Notes under the pieces: model-generated
The model's database searches: none
The model's input: the letters and a program-made list of their open reading frames with translations, nothing else
What the model was told of the DNA's origin: nothing
Translations under genes and position numbers: made by a program
Assembly: GCA_023627715.1 (NCBI GenBank)
Contig: JAMAHW010000157.1
Span: forward strand, 1-38,894
Direction of reading: 5' to 3'
DNA from: Periconia sp. R9002
Taxonomy: Eukaryota > Ascomycota > Dothideomycetes > Pleosporales > Periconiaceae
DNA length: 38,894 nt
Shown: piece after piece, positions 9,464-20,087 of the stretch
Numbering within the stretch: position 1 is the stretch's first letter
How the letters are laid out: each line of letters begins with the position of its first letter

Positions 9464-11464
9464 TGGCAGGCTACGATCCTGGCAAGTTATAACCACGATG
9501 GGACGGATTCAATACTTGACAGCGGGACGACCTCTTGTGATTTCCTAAATGTTTTGCGAACATATGGTAGCCACTTATGGGTACTACACACCGGTTTTCG
9601 CAATGGGGCGGAAGTTCGAGCTGTGGGGCTTATGGTTCATTGTTCGACGCTTTTCTTATTCGAAGTATACCAAATTTATTAAACTACAAGGTTCAGAAGT
9701 GCCTATACTCATCCCATCCTCAGATTTGGCCATCTTTGTTTATCGTTATCGCCTTTACCTACTCCTAAATTCGTATAGACTCTGTGCCACAACTTCACGT
9801 TTAGTACGGTCACTGTCTCGATGTCAAAACCTTGCGGGCAGGAATGAAAGTCGCAAAAAATCTCATAAGACGTTAGCAGAAACATTCTCTTGCCGACATC
9901 TGGATCATGCTCCGCACAACTGCAGGTGCATACGAAAATCTATTGTCCTGCTGATGCTGAAGATCGCACCTCGATGCGAATTTGTGTACGTCATTTTCCC
10001 AAACCTATTTGGAGCACATACTCGACTAACCTTACCATATCCGTATCTCAGCGGCGCAGTGCTGTTGGCTACGGGAATTTTCTCCCCGCTAGAGTAATAC
10101 GCTAATTGGTCGAAGAATGCTACTGCCGCCACACAATCGTCGCCTTAAATCAGCAGTGGAACCACTTCAAGTGGTCCCTGGTGGCCGGCATAATAAATCG
10201 AATCATTTCAGAGCACCCAAAAGGCGCATGAGCATGGCCGGCATCAGGTCTCAACCGACTCGAGGAAGGAACTAGGCTGCATGTTTCCTTTGCGAGGACT
10301 CCGCCGTCTGGATCAACCCGGATTCAATCAGGGGACAATAACGATATGCGGGTCGACTGATGCTGGAAGGTTATCCTGATAACTGTCAAAGGGTGGAAAG
10401 GAGTGGGCAATGCCTTCAAACTAGGTCTCTCACTACCAAAATCAACTGCAAATTAGTGGCATAACGGGATAGAGAGCACGTTCAGTCAGAGCTGGTGCCT
10501 ATATGATACGACTAGGTCAGCGTATCATGTACGTGTATGACACGGCGCTCCATGCACTGTGGCCCAACATCCTAGAGCTCCTCGGTAAAAAACTCCAACG
10601 TATGACGGCACGACAATGGGCGCTCGTGGGTATTTTTCAAAACCAAGTGACGGCGGGAAAGGAATAATATGTCTGGGGTAAGCCGAGCAGCAGCGCATCT
10701 AGCTGGGGCGATCTCTTACTTATTCTTTCATCAGCGAGTCGGCGCAAAGTCAGAAGTCTTCGTTTCTTATTACGGGTCGCTAAATCGGTCAGGCTGTCCT
10801 TGGTTGCAAGCCCTCTCAGTCGTACGACAAAATGCTAACCATCAAGAGGAAAACTAGCCAGCTTTTGCCAGCTGACCGCACAATATGTCCAATCCAGCGC
10901 AACCTGTAGCACAGGGAACGTTTGGCAGATCCGATTTTGTTGAAATCTAGCTAATCTGATCTGGGACACGCGGAGAGACGATGAAGAGGGGAGCAGCTCT
11001 AGAACATGTGGGCCGTAAGGATACCGGCTGACCACATAGTGACGTAGTGCACGTATGTTACTTATTCAGAGCTTACTCACTTGCCGTAGCTCTTTAAAGT
11101 ATCATGCCACCGCTTTGCGCTCAGAAGCAGCTCTCAATCCAACAACAGTGTTTAATACTAGTCTCCAAGCATATGCCGATACCCAAGGTGACGGTCTGTA
11201 TGCCACAGACCATGAGCAATTTCTAGATGCGTTCTGTGGAGTAACGTTCGCTGGAAGGTGAATGACACAGCACCATACCGGTATGATCCGTGACTATTTT
11301 GAGGGCTAGCCGGCTACCACGAGCTATGCTCAAGCTCTGTTCAGCGAATGGGGAAAACATTCATCACTCCGATTTATATAATACCTTGGATATTCTCGGG
11401 GCACACGCTATCCCTGCCCTCCCCAACCCTACCATATTCCTCCAACCCACAGCATTTCTACAGG
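9464..11464. other. 2-kb stretch without a recognised gene
   Basis: Stops are frequent in all frames. The frame at 9549-10097 (182 codons) is open but low in recognisable structure and is probably chance. The last 80 bases before 11465 resemble the sequence just upstream of the second endosulfine gene (36170-36253), so they are likely its conserved promoter and leader. Confidence 0.4.
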
Positions 11465-11913
11465 ATGAGCCGTCCTCAGGATCAGGATGGCTCTGAGGTA
11501 TGTCTGCTCTCGCCGCCCTATGTGTAGATACTCACGCCACGGAAGCCTCTTACCGAGCAGGATGTTCGTTTGCTTCGCCGCTATGGAAAGCTCCCGGCAA
11601 GAGAAGATCTGCTTGATCATCAACTTGAGGTATTTTCGCGCTATATTTGCCAGTACGTTATGTATCAGCTGACTCGACTCAATTACAGAGACGCAAATAC
11701 TTCGATTCGGGTGATTTCGCTCTCTCACATGCGCATAGAGTATCTGACATTGGTCACATACAAACCGGCATAGAGCACCCTCTTCGCAAGGGCATATCCC
11801 TTCCTTCTTCTCCTGTTCCTGCTAGCAGCAATATTAAGGACGACTCTGGTGAGCAAAAGAAAGGTGTAAAGGAGGGACATAAAGCCAAAGAAGCTAGCCA
11901 CCTCCACCAATAG
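11465..11913 (+). CDS. Endosulfine/ARPP-19 family protein (Igo-like), copy 1
   Basis: Exons 11465-11497, 11546-11629 and 11689-11913 give 113 residues. The protein has the family's RRYGKLP box and the core KYFDSGDF motif, in which Ser46 would be the Greatwall/Rim15 phosphorylation site. Phosphorylated endosulfines bind and inhibit PP2A-B55, linking nutrient signals to mitotic entry or quiescence. Introns of 48 and 59 bases lie exactly where copy 2 at 36254 has them. Two oddities: the motif ends in Phe49 where copy 2 has Tyr, and the reading stops at TAG 11911-11913, where copy 2 has CAG. The ten codons after that stop still resemble copy 2's tail and end at the equivalent TAG. The shortened protein is probably still an endosulfine, but activity is uncertain. 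Confidence 0.85.
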
Positions 11914-12365
11914 ATGACTACTGACAAAAGTAATAACGCACAGTAGGGCGAAGAGTGTGGTTTGGAATTCAGCTAGATTTGGGAAAGAGTTTGCAGAGGC
12001 ATAGCACTGGATGACGTGTCACCTATGCTGGTGTAACAGGAAAATAGGTTTCTATATTTCCCTAATTAGAGACCATATCAATGTATTGTCCAATTCTGTA
12101 ACTCGGAGCCCTATATGGTGCCGAAGTTCGTTAAGTCTGCTTTAATAGTGTGCCACCGCCCCCATCGAAGTTTCTTCCCTGCCGCTTGAGTAATTTTCTT
12201 CGTTCCCATTACGAGGATATATGTTTTGGAATTAAGGGATAGAGAAAGGTAAAAAGGATGGGGAAACGGTAGTTAGCGTTGAAACCAACTGCTCCAAGAG
12301 TGGCGTTGTGGCGCAAGCATCGCCGCATGCGATAGCCACGGTCATCTTCCTGCTGCGAGGACGAT
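11914..12365. other. Convergent intergenic region
   Basis: This 452-base gap lies between the 3' ends of endosulfine copy 1 (+) and beta-tubulin (-). It begins with the orphaned codons of the old endosulfine tail (to about 11946). The rest should hold both 3' untranslated regions; no further gene is seen. Confidence 0.5.
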
Positions 12366-13971
12366 CTACTCCTCAGCCTCAAGAGGAGCCTCCTCGTCGT
12401 ATTCCTCCTCGGCATCGGAGATGGAAGCCTCCTGGTACTGCTGATACTCGGAGACTAAGTCGTTCATGTTGGACTCAGCCTCAGTGAACTCCATCTCATC
12501 CATGCCCTCGCCAGTGTACCAATGCAAGAAAGCCTTGCGCCTGAACATGGCAGTGAACTGATCACCGACGCGCTTGAAGAGCTCTTGGATGGAAGTGGAG
12601 TTACCGACGAAGGTAGCGGACATCTTGAGGCCTCGCGGTGGGACCGAGCAGAGAGCAGTCTGGACGTTATTAGGGATCCACTCAACAAAGTAAGAAGAGT
12701 TCTTATTTTGGATATTGCGCATCTGGTCCTCAACCTCCTTCATGGAGATCTTACCGCGAAAGTAAGCGGAGCAGGTCAGGTAACGGCCGTTACGGAAGTC
12801 AGAGGCAGCCATCATGTTCTTGGAGTCGAACATCTGCTGCGCGAGCTCGGGAACTGTGACGGCGCGGAAGGAGTAGGCGCTACGGCTGGTCAAAGGGGCG
12901 AAACCGACCGTGAAGAAGTGAAGACGAGGGAAGGGAACCATGTTGACAACCAATTTCCTCAGATCGGAGTTGAGTTGACCAGGGAAACGCAAGCAGGTGG
13001 TGACACCAGACATGACAGCAGAGACAAGGTGGTTCAGGTCACCATAGGATGGGCTGTTCAGCTTAAGCGTCCTCGTGCAGATGTCGTACAGGGCCTATAT
13101 CTAGTGAGCTTCTTCCTTCTAATAGCACTGGATCGACTTGCCACACACCTCGTTGTCAATGCAGAAGGTCTCGTCGGAGTTCTCAACAAGCTGGTGGATG
13201 GAGAGGGTGGCGTTGTAAGGCTCCACAACGGTATCCGAGACCTTAGGGGAAGGCACAATAGAGAAGGTGGCCATCATACGGTCGGGGAACTCCTCGCGGA
13301 TCTTGGAGATCAGAAGCGTACCCATACCAGCACCAGTACCACCACCAAGGGAATGGGTGATCTGGAAACCCTGGAGACAGTCGCAGCCCTCAGCCTCGCG
13401 GCGGACGACATCGAGAACCTGGTCGACCAACTCGGCACCCTCAGTGTAATGACCCTTTGCCCAGTTATTACCAGCACCAGATTGACCGAAAACGAAGTTG
13501 TCGGGGCGGAAGAGCTGTCCGAGCGGTCCGGCACGGACCGCGTCCATGGTACCAGGCTCCAAGTCGATAAGGACGGCGCGGGGAACGAACTTACTGCCGG
13601 AAGCCTGCCATTGGTCAGCATCCATCTTATGTAGTGAAGGCCAAATACAGTACCTCGTTGAAGTAGACGTTCATGCGCTCAAGTTGGAGGTCCGAGGTGC
13701 CATTGTAAACACCGGAGCCATCGAGACCGTGCTCGCCAGAGATGGTTTGCCAGAAGGCAGTACTGATTTGGTTACCCTAGTAATTGTCAGCTACCGTCTC
13801 GATGAGGGAGTTGGAATCAAGCGTACGCATTGGCCTGTCTGGAGGTGAACCTATTGCTCAAAAAGCCGTCGTTAGCTATTGTTCTGAATGTATTGACCCT
13901 GCTGCAGAACACGGGGAAAGGGTGCGCCAGCGAAAATCCGACATTGGGTGCATGCGTACGATTTCACGCAT
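12366..13971 (-). CDS. Beta-tubulin, intact, divergent copy
   Basis: Five exons (13960-13971, 13827-13850, 13654-13776, 13149-13604, 12366-13094) join to 447 codons plus stop, the usual length. Introns fall after codons 4, 12, 53 and 205, as in fungal TUB2 genes, and all use GT-AG. The protein holds the MREI start, the GGGTGAGMG tubulin GTP-binding signature and an acidic tail. It forms the GTP-binding microtubule subunit with alpha-tubulin. Residues tied to benzimidazole response are the sensitive type: Ala165, Phe167, Glu198 and Phe200. Several otherwise very conserved positions differ: Ser17-Thr18 for Gly-Ala, Leu81 for Phe, FFTVGF for FFMVGF, RSAYSF for RGAHSF and CSAYFRG for CSAIFRG. This suggests a second, less constrained beta-tubulin (tubC-like) rather than the main copy; that is inferred. 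Confidence 0.95.
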
Positions 13972-14384
13972 GTTGACGGTTTTCGTTGAGGTAAAGGTAG
14001 CTACAGAAGCTGAGTTGACGCTGTGGGGTGGTGTTAGGTGTGGAGAGCAGAGAATGAGGAGGGGGCCGCGCATCGCTAATCGCCCGAACGGCGCCTTAGG
14101 CTTAGTGTCAGCGAACCTGAAATTGACGTCAATGGGTATCTGTTTCAGCCTCAAAAAGCCGCTATTAATAGCTAGAACCTCGAAAGAAAAAGAAAAAAAA
14201 ATCTAAAATCAGGAAGCAAACGACCGAATCCAAGCTCTGGAATAGGGAAAAATACAGATACGATAAAAGAGGCAACATCAATGGCACGAGGAGTGATGAT
14301 GGATGGCCGAAAATAGACCTTCATTATCTTCCTGCAACGCAGGCAGATATTCATACCTGTTGACCGTCGATTAATGTGCAGCTA
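13972..14384. other. Beta-tubulin promoter and leader region
   Basis: This lies between the tubulin start (minus strand) and the 3' end of the hydrolase. It contains an A/G-rich run of AAAGAAAAAGAAAAAAAA type at 14183-14201, which on the minus strand is a T/C-rich tract, common upstream of highly expressed fungal genes. No other gene is visible. Confidence 0.45.
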
Positions 14385-16088
14385 TCAACGCAATGAGCGT
14401 GTACTGTTCCGATCACAATAACTCCTAACGATGTTCACCAACCTCGCCCTCGTGCTCTTCGTATCAAACACCTGCGCATGATCCAATTCTGGAAACCACA
14501 GCACATCCAGCCCGTCCCCCTTCCATACTCCTTCCTCCCAACTTCCCTTCTCGGGCCCCACACTCTCATTTTCTGTGAGATACGCTTTAACAACCTCCGT
14601 GTCGACGATTAGATCTTTTCCACCCAGCACCACAGTTACACGGTGTTTCCGGATATCCTCCTTCCACAAGATGTTCTCACTCCAGAAGAATCGCCGGAAG
14701 AGCGTGTGCGAGACCCCCATGTCCTTAGCAGCGAAGTAATAAAGCTGGTGTTCATTGGCGCGGATTGGTTTGCGGCAGATCTAATTTGGTGAGGGATGAG
14801 CTCGGATTCATCAGAAAGGCTATAAGAAGACCCTACAAAGTTGTATGCTACATCTGGAAGATGTAGCAGAAAAGATACCGGGTCAATAAATAGCATTGGC
14901 CCGATCTTTTGTGCGATCTGGGGCATATGAATGAGATGCGTAGTAATCACGCTCCCGTAACTTTGCATATGATCAATTCTAGTACTATAATAGGGATGAC
15001 GCGGATAGAGAAAGGGGAAGGAAACACTCACGAATGCGATATCAACACAAATTTTCCCCAGTTATGTGCCTTCAATATGCAATCAATTTCCTGACACATT
15101 TCTCCTTTCTCTAGCGCCCCGCCTGTAATCCTAAAGCTCACAGACATAATCTCTACGGCGATGATACCTATCTCTCCGTCTGATCCGTCCGTTTCCTCTT
15201 CTAAATTCAATTCGGCCAAGAAATTTATGTAGGGGTAGAGTCCAATGCCGATACCGTGGATAAATAGGATAGGGAGTCTAGTTTTGGAGGTGTGCGGACG
15301 GTGCCAGTAAGTGACGGTTTTCGCGGGGGAGCGATGGGGGGTGAGAAAGTAAGGGGGCGGAAGGGGGAAAACGGTGGGAAATTGGAGGAGAGAAGTACGG
15401 TGGAAGTGGAAGGAGTAGTAGCACATATAGCTAGAAGCTACCGTGTCGACGGCAAACACACTATAGAAGGAAATCAGGTTAACGACATGGCTTGTGCCAT
15501 GGAATGACGAATTAACGCGCATCTTCCTGCAGAACTCACCAGGTACCAGGTTAAGCTCCGATGTAACATATCCACCTTTTCAAGGGTTAGTCTAAAGCAC
15601 TTCGCATTCCCTCTCCCAGGTTATATCTTCCTTCCTAGCAATTTCTCCATCTCTCTAGTAAACTCTTCTAGTTCCTCATCGTCCACTGTATTAGGCACCC
15701 CCGTATTGAGAAATGCCCACCGAAAGAAATCTTTAACATTCTCCCACTTGATTTCCGATGCAGGAGCATCCATGAACCATTTCGCTAGATAACGCTCCGG
15801 GTCTGGAATGTTCTGATGACAGCGCTGAAAAAGCACACGGCGCTGTTCGCGGGAGATGGGCGTTGGATGATTCGCTGCTCTCTGTAGGTAGATTTTGCGC
15901 GGGTGGTACACAAGGAGGTAAAACGCTGTCTCGAGGGTAGCCCAGACCTGTAGTATCCGAGAGACATGGAATAGGGAAGGATAGACAAGGGGGCTTAGGC
16001 AATAGAGAATACTAAGAGGAACGATCCAATGCAGCACAAATATGCAGGACCGGATGAAAATGTAGTCGCGAGCGGACGTTCCTATCAT
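14385..16088 (-). pseudogene. Fungal alpha/beta hydrolase, near-intact but with two lesions
   Basis: Exons 15540-16088, 15032-15460, 14837-14960 and 14385-14780 give a protein of about 500 residues. The N-terminus starts MIGTSARDYIF and has hydrophobic segments, so it is probably membrane-anchored. An LPILFIHGIG oxyanion loop, the SHSYGS nucleophile elbow (split by intron 2, with Ser in place of the usual first Gly) and a C-terminal FPELDHAQVF segment with the likely catalytic His follow. Introns of 79, 71 and 56 bases have good GT-AG ends. Two lesions remain. A TAA at 15621-15623 interrupts exon 1, although 27 conserved-looking codons continue in frame to the GTGAGT splice site. Exon 2 also enters out of phase by one base, consistent with loss of a TG from a TGTG run near 15457. 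The substrate is unknown. Confidence 0.75.
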
Positions 16089-17467
16089 GTCGCAGATAAA
16101 GGCAGACGAGACAAGCGCAGCGGTAGATAGTACAATGTCTCCAAGAGCGATTCCTGTACTTCGTATGTCCTTTCGTAGAGCGTTTCGCTGTGATGATACT
16201 GTACGAGTGAATTTATGTCGAATCTGACCGTTTCCCTGTCCCTAATACACATTTGGTCCAATGCTACTATACAAGGAAGGCCTCCGACTTGTGATTACGA
16301 ATACATTTCTTTCCCAATAAATTCTAGGCTACACTATGTGGTTCTTATCTCTTTGCTAGCGTCACAATTACATGTGACAGGCGATCGTGATCTTGTCGGA
16401 GTTATAATTCACGACTGTTTTCTGACACATAATGAGTAGAGCGAGCACTGGGACGGAAAGAAGATAAACTATATACAGGTCAATAAAACGCCAATACTAG
16501 TAGTAAGAGTACCCCACGTTTCAAGTAATTTGGGCGATGTTGACGTGCGGAGTATCCCAACTCTCAACATCCAATTTAACAAGCAAACCCTCGGACGCTC
16601 AACAAAGCAACACCATGTAATAGCGGACGCAAGTATGTAAATCGGTATTGTAAGACAAGAACGAGGCGAAAGCATTAATGAGCTGGTGGAGCGATGGAAG
16701 CCAGCTATCAGCATGGTTAAAGCGACGATCTAGTCCGCGATAGACACAGGACGTCTACAAGCCAACAGTCAAGACGCAGCAAGCAGAGATGACGAAAACG
16801 AAGGAAAACTCCTCGGGATTGCCCAACCTACTTTGTAACCGACCTTCTGCGAGCCTCCACCTCATAAGCCTCCGTTAGTGCGCTGCCAGCTAAGAAGCGC
16901 ACAACGCCAGAACTGCCCTGCGGATAGGAGACGCTGAAAAGTATTTCCTGGCTCGCCTCCCCACCTCGACTTGTTACACTATACGCCAACGTATCACTTT
17001 GTTTATTTCCTATGTTGAGCATTGCGTCAGATGAAGGATGAGCAGTTCTCATAGTTAGTAACAGCCCATAACCTCGGGCTGTATGGCCACAATCGAAATC
17101 TCTCTCACATAGACAGATCAAATCATTAAATAAATCCATCGGAGGACGATGCGGCCACGATCGGCCAGAAAGTTTTGATTTGGCTCCATGGTGGGTCCGC
17201 TTTTTCGTTCTTTGGCGTCTTGGCACTTCTCAACTCTAGACGGCCGACGTCATACTCCGTTTAACACTTATGATTGGGGGGGGGGGGAAGGCGTTGAGCA
17301 AGCATCGAAGAGCTGTCCTGCAACCGTATAGGATCGTGGAGCCTAATCAATCCTATAGCCTATTTGTATGACCGATTCTAAGCCGCTATAAGGCTCCACG
17401 GTAAGGACCGGTGTCCTTGCGCTTCTTGACGCCAACAACGCTGCCAGTGCATAGACGCGCTAAACCC
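16089..17467. other. Intergenic; hydrolase upstream region, G12 run and hairpin
   Basis: No gene is recognised. The minus-strand frame at 16828-17226 is open for 132 codons without a known motif. A run of 12 G lies at 17276-17287. A 10-base perfect inverted repeat spans 17335-17400. Confidence 0.4.
17335..17400. repeat. Inverted repeat, 10-base arms
   Basis: CGTGGAGCCT at 17335-17344 is the exact reverse complement of AGGCTCCACG at 17391-17400, with a 46-base spacer that holds a further CTATAGCC/GCTATA partial pairing. It could be a small hairpin, a remnant of a miniature inverted-repeat transposon, or a regulatory site for the frame starting at 17468. Confidence 0.5.
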
Positions 17468-17839
17468 ATGGCCGACTTGGTCGCGAACTCCGAGCCTTGC
17501 CCGCAGAACACGCCTCTGTTGGATATCGAACTGCTCACGCTCTATCACTCTTATTATATTCATAATAAAATAGCGAGAGAGGCGGCAATGCCAGAGCCTG
17601 ACTTACGTCGCATGGTTTTACTTTGCAATATGTTCGACGTGGTTACCCTTGGACAACACCAGCTGTATCTGGAACGTATGTGCGCTCACGATATTGCGAT
17701 GCACGGTGCATCCGCACCGCAGATTTCGTCAGGCGACGAGAAAGAGCGCCTGAAGGCTTCGGATGGGCTCTCTGCTGCGTCAAGACAATGCGACAAGTCT
17801 CTGCCGCCTCGGGTTGGCAGCATTCACATCAACTTTTAA
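17468..17839 (+). CDS. Small hypothetical protein, possibly a conserved fungal family
   Basis: The frame from ATG 17468 encodes 123 residues. Its centre reads like a coding region: LLTLYHSYYIHNKIAREAA followed by MPEPDLRRMVLLCNMFD. A 'Y-H-N-K ... P-x-P-x-L-R-x-x-V-x-x-x-N-x-x-D' pattern reminds me of short uncharacterised proteins common in Pezizomycotina. There is no signal peptide or membrane segment. The last 40 residues are charged and low in structure. An upstream exon is possible because the frame is open to 17411. No function is assigned. Confidence 0.4.
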   Translation: MADLVANSEPCPQNTPLLDIELLTLYHSYYIHNKIAREAAMPEPDLRRMVLLCNMFDVVTLGQHQLYLERMCAHDIAMHGASAPQISSGDEKERLKASDGLSAASRQCDKSLPPRVGSIHINF

Positions 17840-18732
17840 GCTCGCAACAGAAACTGCGCACAAACATGGATTCTGGGAGTAGTGTTGGAGTCGGAGTGTA
17901 TGCAGTCATCGAGAGTACCGATAGTTTAGTGCGGATATTATATAGCGTCCTGTTACAGGAGAATATCAACTCTAAAATTCTAGTGTAGAGATGCTTCTGC
18001 ATTCTGTCTGCTCGTAAGCAACGAATTGAAATCCTTACTTAGTCTAGAAGATTAGCATTGCTCTACAGCTCAAGCCATACTCATCTACTGTTAATTGAAA
18101 GGATCAGCTGCATGATGAGGCCTCCTCATGCCAGGCCGCTAAAACACATTAGCGCGGTTTGCTCCTCCGCCCCAGGCATCAAGGGTCAGACGGTAGATGG
18201 CAAGGTCCATAAGATCCTGATAAGACAGCGTGGCGCTGGATAGACTCCTTGTGTCAATTTATAAGTTCAGTGGAGGATGGAGGATGCGTGCTCGTACTCG
18301 CTCTGAAGGAAGGACCCGAGATCCGGCGGAAGCGAAATCCTAGTCGAAGCCATCATGACATCTACCCGCATTCACCACCGTATTTTCGCGTCTTTGCTTT
18401 GGAAAACTGCCTCCATTCGGGCAAATTAACACCGAAATCTCTAGAGGTACTAGTCTAGTCCTGCAGAGTGCCGTCCTCCCTTGGCCACGTACAGCACCAA
18501 CAAGGCACAAACGTACCTGAAAATGTCGCTTCCTATCAGTTATGCATTGCTCTGCATTCAGCAAGGTCTGTTCAACGGGGAGATCTAGAGGGGGGTCCTG
18601 GGTCCCCGCCCCGCTTGATTCCCGAATCCTGCTTCCAACGATCCCTTGCACTTTGTGGACATAAGATGCACGTAAGTGGTCAGGAACGCTGCGAATAAAA
18701 TAGTCTTTCAAGGGTATATATTTAGATCTAAA
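17840..18732. other. Intergenic, downstream of the Zn2Cys6 gene
   Basis: No gene is recognised. A minus-strand frame (18340-18711) begins 21 bases after the regulator's stop and contains an intron-like GTACGT...TGCAG, but its start is a TTG and it has no known motif, so it is more likely 3' untranslated sequence. Confidence 0.35.
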
Positions 18733-20087
18733 TTATATAGTGCTGTAGGAAGACTCTAAATCTTGTAATAAAGTCGCTAGTGAATGTGTAATCTGCTGTG
18801 TGTAAGACAGGCTACTGGAAGCATGATAATCATCCACCCCCGCGGTCCGACCAGAGGTCAGCTCCACAAGTTCTTGTTTCTTTTTGCCTTGTACCATCTG
18901 TAGGGAATGAACTATTTGTCGGACCCTCTGCACTGTCTTCTGGAATAGCAGACGGTAAACAAACATCCGTTCGTCATCCTCGATTTCGTGGGACCCAACC
19001 ATCAATCTGCATGGCTCCTTCGAGTGGGGTGCGCTAGCAATGTCTTTGGACGTTGAGGTGCCCGAGTCGGCGCGTGGTCGTTCTGTGTAACGTGGTGCTA
19101 GGCGCTGTAAGTACCGAGCTACCGGACGGATGCTCATCAAGGCAAGAAGCATTGCTTCTTGATCGTTGTTGGTGCAGCATATGGGGCACGAGATTAAGTT
19201 ACACCATGCCTTGAATCCCTGCTTCGAGAATGAGAGGATTTTATCCAATGAAAGTGCACTGTCGTTACTGTTGCATGCATTCACCTCGGCTATCATAGGA
19301 CTGCTGAGAATCTCTGCCTGTTGTTGGAGACACGTGCATGTGCTTGATGTGGTTGTGTTGGTAGAGAAGGTGTCGCTTTTGGGTGGAGATGGTATCGAGG
19401 CTGCAGCTTCTGTTAAAGTCTTGACGAAGTCAGCTATCATCGTACAGGGTAGACTGCAAAAGATCTACGAACCTTGAGGACTTCTTGGGAATGTGTAATG
19501 TCTTCCCACTGGAATGTGACGTTATCACTTAGTTCTTCCCCCGTTGTAAAATCCGACATGGAGAGATCTAGTGCGACATCGAAGGGGTTGGGGACGGGAG
19601 GCGATGTCTGCCCCAAGACCGGAGTAGTCGATTCGGCGGCTGTAAAATAGTCGAATCTGAAGTCTGAAGTTGCCATAGAGTCAGAAGCTCCACTATCGCC
19701 GGGGAAGAACCATATGTTGTCGGTTGGTGTCTGGATTGTAGAGTCGAGGATAGTTTGAACGCCGATATCTTCACAATCGGGAAGAGTAACATCCATGACA
19801 TTTTGAGAACTCCAGTTATCTTTCGTTCTGCGTCGTCGAGTTGTGGGCTTATAGGTTGCGGGTTGCTCTTGAGGATTGGGGATCGGCTTCGCCTCGTTGG
19901 TGATAGTCAACGCTGTCCGACGACGCGATGTCTTGTTCTTGGTTGCTTGTGGTCGACCCAGAACATTGGAAACGCTATAGAAACACAAGCTCTTGGATAA
20001 GATACACCCTTGGCATGGCATGCCCCTACTACAGCGCACTTTGGCATTGTGACATCGATCACAAGCGGATCGAGATTTGGTTGACAT
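18733..20087 (-). CDS. AflR-like Zn2Cys6 transcription factor
   Basis: The first frame (ATG 20087) has a canonical binuclear cluster at residues 9-35: Cys 9, 12, 19, 25, 28 and 35. A basic linker with RRRR stretches and a long acidic/Ser-Thr middle region follow. The second frame runs to the stop at 18733 and holds an AflR-type C-terminal domain, including a DKILSFSKQGFKAWCNLISC segment with paired cysteines. The two frames overlap by four bases out of register, so an intron or a small lesion lies near 19434-19528. Candidates are GTGATA...GATAG (19434-19528) and GTGGGA...TTGCAG (19454-19509); both restore the frame and neither is decisive. Such proteins bind CGG-type sites in the nucleus and often control secondary-metabolite clusters, but no biosynthetic enzyme lies nearby. 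Confidence 0.8.

Noticed and set aside
9549..10097. 182-codon plus-strand frame
   Set aside because: No domain, signal or homology recalled; it looks like a chance opening in decayed DNA.
12522..13634. Long plus-strand open frame of 370 codons
   Set aside because: It is the antisense shadow of the beta-tubulin exons; the minus-strand reading is an exact tubulin with correct introns.
15292..15507. Gly/Glu-rich plus-strand frame
   Set aside because: Antisense shadow of hydrolase exon 2.
18340..18711. Minus-strand frame just after the Zn2Cys6 gene
   Set aside because: It starts at a TTG 21 bases past the regulator's stop and shows no motif; more likely 3' untranslated sequence.
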